Shown in pieces: positions 27,515-35,459 of a stretch of DNA of 64,000 nt (position 1 is its first letter; each line of letters opens with the position of its first letter). Location: assembly GCA_963835775.1 (NCBI GenBank), contig CAWIHB010000004.1, positions 620,001-684,000 of the forward strand. The letters are read 5' to 3'. This stretch comes from Palsa-504 sp963835775. GTDB taxonomy: Bacteria; Actinomycetota; Actinomycetes; Streptosporangiales; Streptosporangiaceae. The notes below the pieces were generated by a model. That model worked only from the letters and a program-made list of their open reading frames with translations, was not told where the DNA came from and searched no databases. Made by a program: the position numbers and the translations under genes.

Positions 27515-28039
27515 TCAGGCTTCCGGGTTCTTGCGGGCGGCTTTCAGTGCCGCTTTCACCTGTGCGGGGTCGGCGTCATACAGGCCCAGACGTTCGGTGT
27601 CGGCGACCATGTCCTCGAAGGCCAGCTCGGCCTGGCTCCGCTGCCGTCGGCGGTATTCGAGAAGGTCATCGAGCCGTACCTTGCGGTGGCGACTCGGCCT
27701 GTCGAAGGGGATCACGCCTGTTTCCAGCAACCGGACCAGAGTCGTGCGCGAGATCCGCAGCAGGTCTGCCGCCTCCTGGGTGGATAGCGTCACGTGGTGC
27801 GGGGCCACTGTCACCGCCAGGCCGGCCTTCATGGCTTTGGCGACCTGCAGGAGCACCTGGAACATCGATTCGGGAAGCTCGACGCTCTGCCCGTCCGGAC
27901 CGGTCAGTCGCGGCCGGGGATCGGCGGGTTGCCTGCCGCGGTCCCGCAGGGCGCTGAGGAAGTCGACGATCTCGGCATCGTCCTCGCGCGGAAGGTAGGT
28001 CTCGTCCTGTACCGGCTCGTTCCTCGCGGTCGCAACCAT
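27515..28039 (-). CDS. HTH antitoxin of the PIN toxin (excisionase-type DNA-binding domain)
   Basis: The 174-residue protein has an acidic N-terminus, then a helix-turn-helix of the MerR/excisionase type (about 85-135; TLSTQEAADLLRISRTTLVR, then LLETGVIPFDRPSRHRKVRL). A helical C-terminal part (RRQRSQAELAFEDMVADTER) is where toxin binding is expected. Proteins of this layout are found directly upstream of COG1569-like PIN proteins. It probably represses its own promoter. ATG at 28039 was used. It is intact although its toxin is not. Confidence 0.82.
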   Translation of the reverse strand: MVATARNEPVQDETYLPREDDAEIVDFLSALRDRGRQPADPRPRLTGPDGQSVELPESMFQVLLQVAKAMKAGLAVTVAPHHVTLSTQEAADLLRISRTTLVRLLETGVIPFDRPSRHRKVRLDDLLEYRRRQRSQAELAFEDMVADTERLGLYDADPAQVKAALKAARKNPEA

Positions 28040-28461
28040 GCCGCTGCCCTCCCCAAACCTTCGATACGATCATGATGCTCGTTCCGGTCGAATTTTAGTC
28101 GTGGGGGCTGGCGCCCGCAAGCGGCGGACCATCCGATGACGGCTGCGACTGACCTCACAGAGGCGTGTTATCGGCATATATGGTCGCTTGCCGTGAGGTC
28201 ATCAGGCCAGGCGGCTCACCTCGCATAGTCGGCAGCATCGATATGCGCGATCCTGACCGTTGGGCGGTCGACCGTCCGCGGCATCGCTGACGTCGGCCGC
28301 CTGAAGCTCGGGGAAAGGCAGTGGCATTCAGCGGATGACGCTGTTCGCGTTGGCTGTGGTGTCAGATGCTCCACAGTGCCTGGACGGGGTGGCAGACGGG
28401 CGGCGCGGCGTGTTTCAACGACGGAATTGCTGTGTAATGGACTCTGTGCGCGAAAGGAGCA
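28040..28461. promoter_or_regulatory. Divergent control region, antitoxin / helicase-nuclease
   Basis: These 422 bases hold no gene. A 9-bp inverted repeat, TGACCTCAC (28150-28158) and GTGAGGTCA (28193-28201), flanks an AT-rich core (TATCGGCATATATGG) and could be an operator. Near the antitoxin start lies GATACGATCATGATG, also partly symmetric. AAAGGAG precedes the helicase ATG by six bases. Confidence 0.45.
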
Positions 28462-30858
28462 ATGAGGGTGTTAAAGAAGCCGACCGAGGAGCAGGTGGCG
28501 GCCTGTGACGTGTTTGCCAGCGGGGACGAGCTCGCGCTGATCGCCGGGGCAGGAACCGGCAAGACGACCACCCTGGAGTTGATGGGGCAGGCGGCCAGGA
28601 CGGGCATGCGCGGGATGTTTATGACGTTCAACAGGGCGGCCGCGGATGACGCGCGGGTGCGGTTCCCCCGCGACGTGAAATGCTCCACCGCACACTCTCT
28701 CGCATTTCGTGCAACAGGCCAGGAGTTCAAGGACCGGCTGAAAGCGCCGCGTATCCCTTCGAAGAAGATCGCGTCTCTGCTCGGGATCACCAGGGTCCTG
28801 TCCGCCGGGCCGGACAAGATCTCGTGTGCGCACCAGGCGCGCCTGGTCATGGAGATGATCAGCGCGTTCTGCTACAGCGACGCCACCGAGGTGACGGCTC
28901 GCCACATGGTGACGGTCAATGGCCTTAGCCCGCAAGAGCAGGACGAGGTGGCCTCGTTGCTGCTGCCGTTCGCCAGGAAGGCGTGGGAGGACATCTGCTT
29001 CCCGTCCGGAAAGCTCCCGTTCAAGCACGACCATTACCTGAAGATGTGGGCGCTTACGTGGCCCGAGCTGCCCTATGACTTCATCCTCTTGGACGAGGCG
29101 CAGGACACCAACCCGGTGGTGGAGAAGGTCTTCCTCGCCCAGGACGCGCAGCGGGTGTGCGTGGGTGACCCCGCTCAGCAGATCTACGCGTGGCGGTCCG
29201 CCCGGGACGTGATGACCGGGTTCCCGGCGCGGCATCTGTACTTGACTCAGTCGTTCCGGTTCGGGCCCCGGATCGCCGAGACGGCGAACCGGTGGCTTGA
29301 GCACGCCGAGTCTGACCTGCGGCTGACCGGGGCCGGTTCCGACGCCTCGCGTATCGGCGAGGCGACATACGCCGACGCGGTGCTGTGCCGGACCAACTCG
29401 GACGTCATGACCGAGGTGTTCCGGTTCCTGGAAGCCGGCGTCCCGGTCGCGATGGCCGGCGGTGGCGAGGCACTGCACAAGATCGCCTGGGCGGCACAGG
29501 ACCTGAAGGCGGGCCGACGCACCAATCATCCGGAACTGTTTCTGTTCACGGACTGGGGCGAGGTACAGGACTACGTCGAGAACGACACGGAGGGGCAGGA
29601 GCTTCGCTCGCTCGTCCAGCTCGTCGACGCCCACGGGCCGGAGGCGATCATCCACGCGGTCGAGCGCCTGTCGGATGAACGCCGTGCCCAGGTGATCGTG
29701 TCGACCGCGCACAAGGCTAAAGGCAGGGAATGGTCCCGGGTACGCATCGGGCCGGGGTTCAGGCGGCCACCCGCCGACGACGACGGACGGCAGCGCCGGC
29801 TGAACCCGGCCGAGGCCCGGCTGATCTACGTCTCCGTTACCCGCGCCCGCGACCTGCTCGACCTTGAGGGCGTCGACTGGGTGGACGAGTACGAGGAAGC
29901 AGTCGGGGAACCGGCCTCGCTCATCAACCTGAGTCTCACCAGCCAGCTGAAGTTCGGGAAATCGCCCGTGTCGTCGTTCATGGGCGAGCATCTGCCGGAA
30001 CCGCACCGCGTAGTGCGTGACTTCCAGCGGCGGATACTCCAGTTCCCCCAGCCGCTCCAGCCGGGGAACGTGAAGTATCCCGCGTGGTCTGCTCTGGGGC
30101 ACGCCATCGACTACCGGCTGCGGTTGTGCCTGGGCTGGCCGCCGGGTAATCCTGTCCGCGCCGGCGTCGAGGCCGTCGGCGGCAGGGAGCCGCTGCGCGG
30201 GGCACCCGCACCAGCGGTGCGAACGGCGCTGGGCGCCGTCGGCGAGAAGCTGCTCAGCGTGCTGGATGACTACCTTGCCAGACGGGTGCGCCTGACCCAG
30301 GACCAGGTTAGCCAGCTGTGCTTCGCGGCGGCGAGCTTCGAAGACGTATACCGGTCCGGGGAGGTCAGACGGCCGAGCATGCTGGCGGATGCGACGCCGT
30401 CCACGACGCTGCGGGAGATGGCGGCCGCGGTCCCCGAGTACGTGCTGGGCGACCTGAATAGGCAGTTCGAGCTCGCACGGCCGGTTTTCTGGCAGCTCCG
30501 CGCACTGCCGCCGGAACAGGTCAGCTGCGGGCCGGTGTTCACCGGGAGCATGGACATCGGCGGGGCGGACGCTGACTTCGTCGTCGGCGGGCTGCTGCTG
30601 GACTGCAAGTCGACTGTGACCCCGTACAAGCTGGGGACCGCGGAGATCTACCAGCTCGCGGGATACCTCCTGCTGGACTACGACGACCAGTACGGCATCC
30701 GCCGGGTTGGGCTGTACCTGTCACGCCAGGGCGAGAAGATCACCTGGGACGTGCGGGATTTCCTCGGCAAACTTGGTGCGAGGGAACCGCTGCCCGCGCT
30801 CCGTCGGCGATTCCGTGATCACCTCCGTGACCATCAGATGGATGAGCAGCGGAGCTGA
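28462..30858 (+). CDS. UvrD-like SF1 helicase fused to a PD-(D/E)XK nuclease
   Basis: The 798-residue protein has an SF1 helicase part (about 1-500): motif I AGAGTGKTTT (28-37), Ia FMTFNRAAADDARVRF, II LLDEAQDT (209-216), III VGDPAQQIYAWR, IV QSFRFGPRIAETAN, V VSTAHKAKGREW and VI YVSVTRARDLL. The C-terminal part (about 600-798) has a nuclease signature: Asp705, then Asp714-Cys-Lys716 (LLLDCKST), then Gln731 and Tyr735 (IYQLAGYLLLDY). This resembles Cas4/RecB/AddB-type nucleases but without iron-sulfur cysteines. It would unwind and cut DNA. It sits on an island with a toxin-antitoxin pair, so defence against phage or plasmid DNA is a reasonable inference, not shown. ATG at 28462 has AAAGGAG. 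No partner gene is required by the layout. Confidence 0.85.
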   Translation: MRVLKKPTEEQVAACDVFASGDELALIAGAGTGKTTTLELMGQAARTGMRGMFMTFNRAAADDARVRFPRDVKCSTAHSLAFRATGQEFKDRLKAPRIPSKKIASLLGITRVLSAGPDKISCAHQARLVMEMISAFCYSDATEVTARHMVTVNGLSPQEQDEVASLLLPFARKAWEDICFPSGKLPFKHDHYLKMWALTWPELPYDFILLDEAQDTNPVVEKVFLAQDAQRVCVGDPAQQIYAWRSARDVMTGFPARHLYLTQSFRFGPRIAETANRWLEHAESDLRLTGAGSDASRIGEATYADAVLCRTNSDVMTEVFRFLEAGVPVAMAGGGEALHKIAWAAQDLKAGRRTNHPELFLFTDWGEVQDYVENDTEGQELRSLVQLVDAHGPEAIIHAVERLSDERRAQVIVSTAHKAKGREWSRVRIGPGFRRPPADDDGRQRRLNPAEARLIYVSVTRARDLLDLEGVDWVDEYEEAVGEPASLINLSLTSQLKFGKSPVSSFMGEHLPEPHRVVRDFQRRILQFPQPLQPGNVKYPAWSALGHAIDYRLRLCLGWPPGNPVRAGVEAVGGREPLRGAPAPAVRTALGAVGEKLLSVLDDYLARRVRLTQDQVSQLCFAAASFEDVYRSGEVRRPSMLADATPSTTLREMAAAVPEYVLGDLNRQFELARPVFWQLRALPPEQVSCGPVFTGSMDIGGADADFVVGGLLLDCKSTVTPYKLGTAEIYQLAGYLLLDYDDQYGIRRVGLYLSRQGEKITWDVRDFLGKLGAREPLPALRRRFRDHLRDHQMDEQRS

Positions 30859-30871
30859 TGACGAGGGGCAA

Positions 30872-31072
30872 ATGGAACTGCGGATTCTGAACACGTTCAC
30901 CAAGACCAGTCGGCTGGATCACCAGGAACCGCAGAGCCCAGAGAACGTCTCCCCAGCTCCGAACGACAATGAGCGCGATCCGCGCACGCGGCAGTGCCGG
31001 ATTTCCCGGGAAACGGGTACGTCACAGGCCGCTCTGCCGCCAGATACGTTCGATTATCTGAGACCTGCTTGA
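30872..31072 (+). CDS. Possible 66-residue hydrophilic protein after the helicase
   Basis: ATG at 30872 begins 13 bases after the helicase stop and follows GAGGGG. The protein (MELRILNTFTKTSRLDHQEP, then SPENVSPAPNDNERDPRTRQ) is hydrophilic, low in structure and has no known domain. The spacing suggests translation from the helicase mRNA. It could be an accessory product or chance reading. Confidence 0.35.
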   Translation: MELRILNTFTKTSRLDHQEPQSPENVSPAPNDNERDPRTRQCRISRETGTSQAALPPDTFDYLRPA

Positions 31073-31116
31073 AGACAGCGTCCCCAAAGGCGGCAATGAA
31101 TGTCTCAACTCAGTAA

Positions 31117-31246
31117 CGGGCTTGCCCGCTCCGTTGGGGCCCAGGAAGCCTACGATCTCCCCGTCGCCCACGGTCAGGTCCACGCCCCTGACCGCCTCCA
31201 CCGTCCGCTTGCGGCTAACGAACGTGCGCGCCAGCACGCGCAGCAC
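31117..31246 (-). pseudogene. ABC exporter ATPase, N-terminal fragment
   Basis: The frame starts at 31246 as MLRVLARTFVSRKRTVEAVR and GVDLTVGDGEIVGFLGPNGA, up to the Lys of Walker A (GPNGAGK). Then PVTELRHS follows instead of the usual TTT. This is the beginning of a DrrA-like ATPase cut exactly after the Walker A Lys. Its downstream partner permease survives only as a C-terminal piece at 26872-27171, so about 4 kb of foreign sequence replaced the middle of the operon. Confidence 0.85.
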
Positions 31247-31271
31247 GCTCTGAGGTCATGAAACCCGGGTT

Positions 31272-32177
<906 letters not shown>

Positions 32178-32302
32178 GGTTGCCGCTATCTCTTCCACAG
32201 CAGCCACCGTAGGGCAAGGCACCGACATTCGGGTGGATCTCGGCACCTCCGCCGCGCACGTCGATTCCACCGGGCTTCTGCCCCATACCTGCCCGTCCCC
32301 CT

Positions 32303-32441
32303 AGCCCCACCCCAGCCCCAGCCCCGAGCCCCAGCCCCGAGCCCCAGCCCCGAGCCCCAGCCCCGAGCCCCAGCCCCGAGCCCCAGCCCCAAGCCCCAGC
32401 TCCGAGCCCCACCCCAGCCCCAGCCCCGAGCCCCAGCCCGG
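32303..32441. repeat. Tandem array of AGCCCC / GAGCCCC units
   Basis: About ten copies of a 13-bp unit GAGCCCCAGCCCC, with a few 6-bp AGCCCC variants at the edges. It has no spacer structure and no gene crosses it convincingly; reading it gives only Gly/Ala/Leu or Pro/Ser/Glu low complexity. Confidence 0.9.
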
Positions 32442-32489
32442 TACGCATCCCCGGCGTCACACCAGTCCCATATCTCCCAATATCGCGGT

Positions 32490-32793
32490 GGATTAGCGTT
32501 CTGCGGTTGATTTGGTGTACTCGGTAAGCAGGCCAAAATTACATAAGTTTGCGGCGTGTCGCGATCGGCGGCCACCGCCGCCCCATGTGCGTGGTTTGTC
32601 ATGGTTCATCCCTGGCCGTGCCGCAGCCTGGCGTGCTCCCCAGTCCTGCACCGGCCGCCCCGCTTCATGAAATCCCGGCCGGGGAGCCCGAGCGCGGGCA
32701 TCAAACCACATACGCAGGCCCCGCCACGCCGTGATGCCACCTAATTTTGGAACATTTACCGGGTACCGGCAATCAACCGCGAAACCGGAATCA
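32490..32793. repeat. Imperfect palindrome of about 300 bp (foldback element)
   Basis: The outer arms are GCGGTTGATT (32503-32512) and AATCAACCGC (32771-32780). Inward, GTACTCGGTAA pairs with TTACCGGGTAC, and CCAAAATTA pairs with TAATTTTGG. Further in, GCGTGGTTTG pairs approximately with CAAACCACATACGC, and the centre near 32650 still shows partial symmetry. Overall the arms match at roughly three quarters of positions where aligned by eye. It is AT-richer than its surroundings and contains no gene. It could be a MITE-like element or a large RNA or DNA hairpin. Confidence 0.65.
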
Positions 32794-33153
32794 ACGCGCA
32801 AATGTGACCGCTGGGGCCGGTGATCCGGGAGTGGCGCGCCCGCTTACCGTACGTCCGGTGATCCCGGACTTCACCCCCGTAAAGGGGCCACCAAGAGCCG
32901 CCGGGCACGAAAACCCTCCACGTAAAGTTCCGCGGACCCGGGTACGCGGACCGCTGGCAGGCCCGGGGGGCGGTTACGGGACTGCGCACGGCGCAAGAGC
33001 CCCACGGGACACCGACTAGCGTCACTTGATCGCGGGCGGGTGTCGATTTCGGGCTGCGCCGTTCGTGTGGAGGGTGAGAGGCGGATAACTGGCCGGCCTC
33101 GCAACCGACCGGCGGCGCAACCTTCGCCGCCGCAGGAGTCAAGGAAGGCTGAA
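32794..33153 (+). promoter_or_regulatory. Upstream region of the RibD-like gene
   Basis: These 360 bases contain no accepted gene. Two near-identical words, CCGGTGATCCGGGA (about 32819) and CCGGTGATCCCGGA (about 32857), might be regulator sites. AAGGAAG provides the ribosome-binding site before ATG 33154. Confidence 0.3.
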
Positions 33154-33750
33154 ATGGGTCGAATCGTGGTTATGAACCATGTGACGCTTGACGGCGTGAT
33201 GCAGGGACCGGGCCGCGCGGACGAGGACACCCGAGGCGGGTTCACGCAAGGCGGCTGGGGCCACCGGTCCGCGGGACCTGACGACGCCTCTGGCCAGGCG
33301 ATGGGCGAGCGGATGGCGGCTGGGGGCGGCCTGGCCGGGTGGCTGTTCGGGCGGCGTACCTACGAGGAGGTGCTGGCCACCTGGAACGCCCGGGGCGGCC
33401 CGTTCAAGGACGCGCTGAACAACTCACCCAAGTATGTCGTGTCGACCACCCTGACCGAACCCCTGCCGTGGCCCAACTCCACGCTGCTGCGCGGCGATAT
33501 CGTGGACGCCCTGCGCGCGCTCAAGGTGCAATCCGGCGGCGTTCTGGCCATCATGGGCAGCGGCGCGCTGATCGGCTCGCTGATGGCGGCCGACCTGATC
33601 GACGAGTACTTGCTGATGATCCACCCGCTCGTGCTCGGCACCGGACGACGGCTATTCCCAGCGGGCGTGCACGTGCCGCTGCGGCTTACCGGCAGCGTCA
33701 CATCGGCCACCGGCGTGGTGATCGCCACCTACGAGCCTGCGAGCGACTAA
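33154..33750 (+). CDS. Dihydrofolate-reductase-fold protein, RibD C-terminal family
   Basis: The 198 residues match the stand-alone RibD_C/YyaP-type reductases: the N-terminus IVVMNHVTLDGVMQGPGRAD, then WLFGRRTYEEVLATW, KYVVSTTLTEPLPWPNSTLL, and GVLAIMGSGALIGSLMAADL near the nucleotide site, with DEYLLMIHPLVLGTGRRLFP. The substrate is unknown. It heads a small cluster with a DGPF protein and an ECF42 sigma factor; such reductases and DGPF proteins are typical ECF42 neighbours. ATG at 33154 follows AAGGAAG. Confidence 0.9.
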   Translation: MGRIVVMNHVTLDGVMQGPGRADEDTRGGFTQGGWGHRSAGPDDASGQAMGERMAAGGGLAGWLFGRRTYEEVLATWNARGGPFKDALNNSPKYVVSTTLTEPLPWPNSTLLRGDIVDALRALKVQSGGVLAIMGSGALIGSLMAADLIDEYLLMIHPLVLGTGRRLFPAGVHVPLRLTGSVTSATGVVIATYEPASD

Positions 33751-33795
33751 GGCGAGGGACTAAGGCGAGGGACTAAGGCGAGAGACTAAAGGGAC
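33746..33795 (+). repeat. Tandem 13-bp repeat over the stop codon
   Basis: The unit GACTAAGGCGAGG is repeated three times, with a shorter fourth copy (GACTAAAGG). It starts on the last sense codon and the TAA of the RibD-like gene, so each copy repeats the TAA. Confidence 0.85.
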
Positions 33796-33809
33796 TACAG
33801 GAGTCCACG

Positions 33810-34169
33810 ATGAAGATGAAGCAGTACCTGCTCAGCATCTACCAGCCAGACGGCGACCCGCCGCCGCCCGCCGTGCTGGCCGGGATCATGCGCGATGTCG
33901 TTGCGGTGGATCAGGAGCTTCGGTCGGCGGGGGCGTGGGTATTCTCGGGCGGCCTGCACGCGCCGAGCACCGCGACGGTGATTCGTCCTGGCCAGCAGGA
34001 GGCGCCCATGACGGACGGGCCGTATGTGGAGGGCAAGGAGCACATCGGCGGCTTGACCATCATCAAGGCGGCCAACCTCGATGAAGCGCTCGAGTGGGGG
34101 CGCAAGCTCGCGCGCGCGACGACGCTCCCGATCGAGGTCCGCCCGTTCCTGGGCGAGCCGGAAGACTGA
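33810..34169 (+). CDS. DGPF-domain (YCII-related) protein
   Basis: The 119-residue protein shows the YCII/DGPF fold: KQYLLSIYQPDGDPPPPAVL, the motif MTDGPYVEGKEHIGGLTIIK and LDEALEWGRKLA. DGPF proteins are the usual genetic partners of ECF42 sigma factors and are thought to be produced under their control; their chemistry is unclear. ATG at 33810 follows CAGGAG. The sigma factor gene begins nine bases downstream. Confidence 0.9.
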   Translation: MKMKQYLLSIYQPDGDPPPPAVLAGIMRDVVAVDQELRSAGAWVFSGGLHAPSTATVIRPGQQEAPMTDGPYVEGKEHIGGLTIIKAANLDEALEWGRKLARATTLPIEVRPFLGEPED

Positions 34170-34177
34170 CCGCGGGC

Positions 34178-35407
34178 GTGCCGGCCGTATCCCACTCGGA
34201 GATCGAGCGTGTGTTCCGTGAGCAGTACGGCCGCGCCGTGGCTGTCCTGGTCCGTGTGTTCGGCGACATCGACCTGGCCGAGGAGGCGGTCCAAGATGCG
34301 TTCACCACGGCGGTGGCGAGCTGGCCCGGCAGCGGCCTGCCGCCGGCGCCGGCCGGCTGGATCATCACCACCGCCCGCAATCGCGCGATCGACCGCTTGC
34401 GCCGCGAGTCGTCCCGTACTGACCGCCACGCCCAGGCCATGCTGCTGCAGGCGCCCGGCGGGCGGCAGGAGGAGAGCCCGGTGCCCGATGACCGGCTGCG
34501 CCTGATCTTCACCTGCTGCCACCCGTCGCTGGCCCGGGCGGCCCAGGTGGCGCTGACGCTGCGGCTGCTCGGCGGGCTGAGCACCGCGGAGATCGCGCGG
34601 GCGTTCCTGGTCCCCGAGTCGACGATGGCCCAGCGACTGGTACGCGCGAAGGGAAAGATCCGCGACGCACGCATCCCCTACCGGGTGCCAGCAGAGGCCG
34701 ACCTGCCAGCGCGCCTGGCCTCGGTGCTCGCGGTCATCTACCTGATCTTCAACGAGGGCTACGCCGCCAGCTCGGGTGACCGGCTGATCCGCGAGGAGCT
34801 GACCACCGAAGCGATCCGCCTCGGCCGGCTGCTGGTCGAGCTGATGCCTGACGAGCCGGAAGCGGTCGGGCTGCTGGCGCTCATGCTGCTCGAACAGGCA
34901 CGCAGCCAGGCGCGAAGCACTCCGGAGGGGATACTCGTTCCGCTGCCCGAGCAGGATCGCAGCCGGTGGGACCGCAGCCTGATACTTCAGGGGCAGGAGC
35001 TTGTCCGCCGATGCCTGCGGCGAGGGCAGCCGGGGCCCTACCAGATCCAGGCCGCGATCAACGCCGTCCACAGCGATGCGCCCACTGCGGCGCAGACCGA
35101 CTGGACCCAGATCCTCGCGCTCTACGACCAGCTTCTGGCGGTCAACCCCACCCCGATCGTCGCCCTCAACCGCGCCGTCGCGGTGGCCGAGATCGACGGC
35201 CCGCGGGTGGCCCTCGAACTGGTCGGCGAGCTGCCCCTCGAGCACTACTACCTGTTCCACGCGATCCGCGCCGATCTCCTCCGGCGTCTCGGCCGCGCAG
35301 ACCAGGCCGAAGCCGCCTACCGCGCTGCGATCGAACGCACCGGCAACACCGCCGAGATCGCCTTCATGACCGAGCGGATCTCGGCTCTGGGCCGCCGCCA
35401 CGGATGA
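34178..35407 (+). CDS. ECF42-type sigma factor with C-terminal TPR-like extension
   Basis: The 409-residue protein has sigma region 2 (about 1-75; FREQYGRAVAVLVRVFGDID, LAEEAVQDAFTTAVASWP, ITTARNRAIDRLRRE). Sigma region 4 is at about 110-165 (LTLRLLGGLSTAEIARAFLV, PESTMAQRLVRAKGKI). A 230-residue C-terminal extension carries ASVLAVIYLIFNEGYAASSG and PYQIQAAINAVHSDAP, the hallmark of ECF42. In this group the extension replaces an anti-sigma factor as control element. GTG at 34178 was chosen because it precedes region 2 directly. The upstream DGPF and RibD-like genes are probable targets. Confidence 0.92.
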   Translation: MPAVSHSEIERVFREQYGRAVAVLVRVFGDIDLAEEAVQDAFTTAVASWPGSGLPPAPAGWIITTARNRAIDRLRRESSRTDRHAQAMLLQAPGGRQEESPVPDDRLRLIFTCCHPSLARAAQVALTLRLLGGLSTAEIARAFLVPESTMAQRLVRAKGKIRDARIPYRVPAEADLPARLASVLAVIYLIFNEGYAASSGDRLIREELTTEAIRLGRLLVELMPDEPEAVGLLALMLLEQARSQARSTPEGILVPLPEQDRSRWDRSLILQGQELVRRCLRRGQPGPYQIQAAINAVHSDAPTAAQTDWTQILALYDQLLAVNPTPIVALNRAVAVAEIDGPRVALELVGELPLEHYYLFHAIRADLLRRLGRADQAEAAYRAAIERTGNTAEIAFMTERISALGRRHG

Positions 35408-35459
35408 CGCAGGCCCGGCATCGACCCGAACGACCGGCCATGCACGTAGCATCGGTATC

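Noticed and set aside
31057..31112. TGAGAC...GTCTCA inverted pair as a transposon end
   Set aside because: Arms of only six to seven bases and no partner at the other island edge.
26819..31250. Transposase or integrase that moved the island
   Set aside because: No such gene, no IS-type terminal repeats and no tRNA at either edge were found; the island edges are defined only by the broken exporter genes.
32303..32441. CRISPR array
   Set aside because: Units of 6-13 bp without unique spacers and no cas genes nearby; it is a simple tandem repeat.
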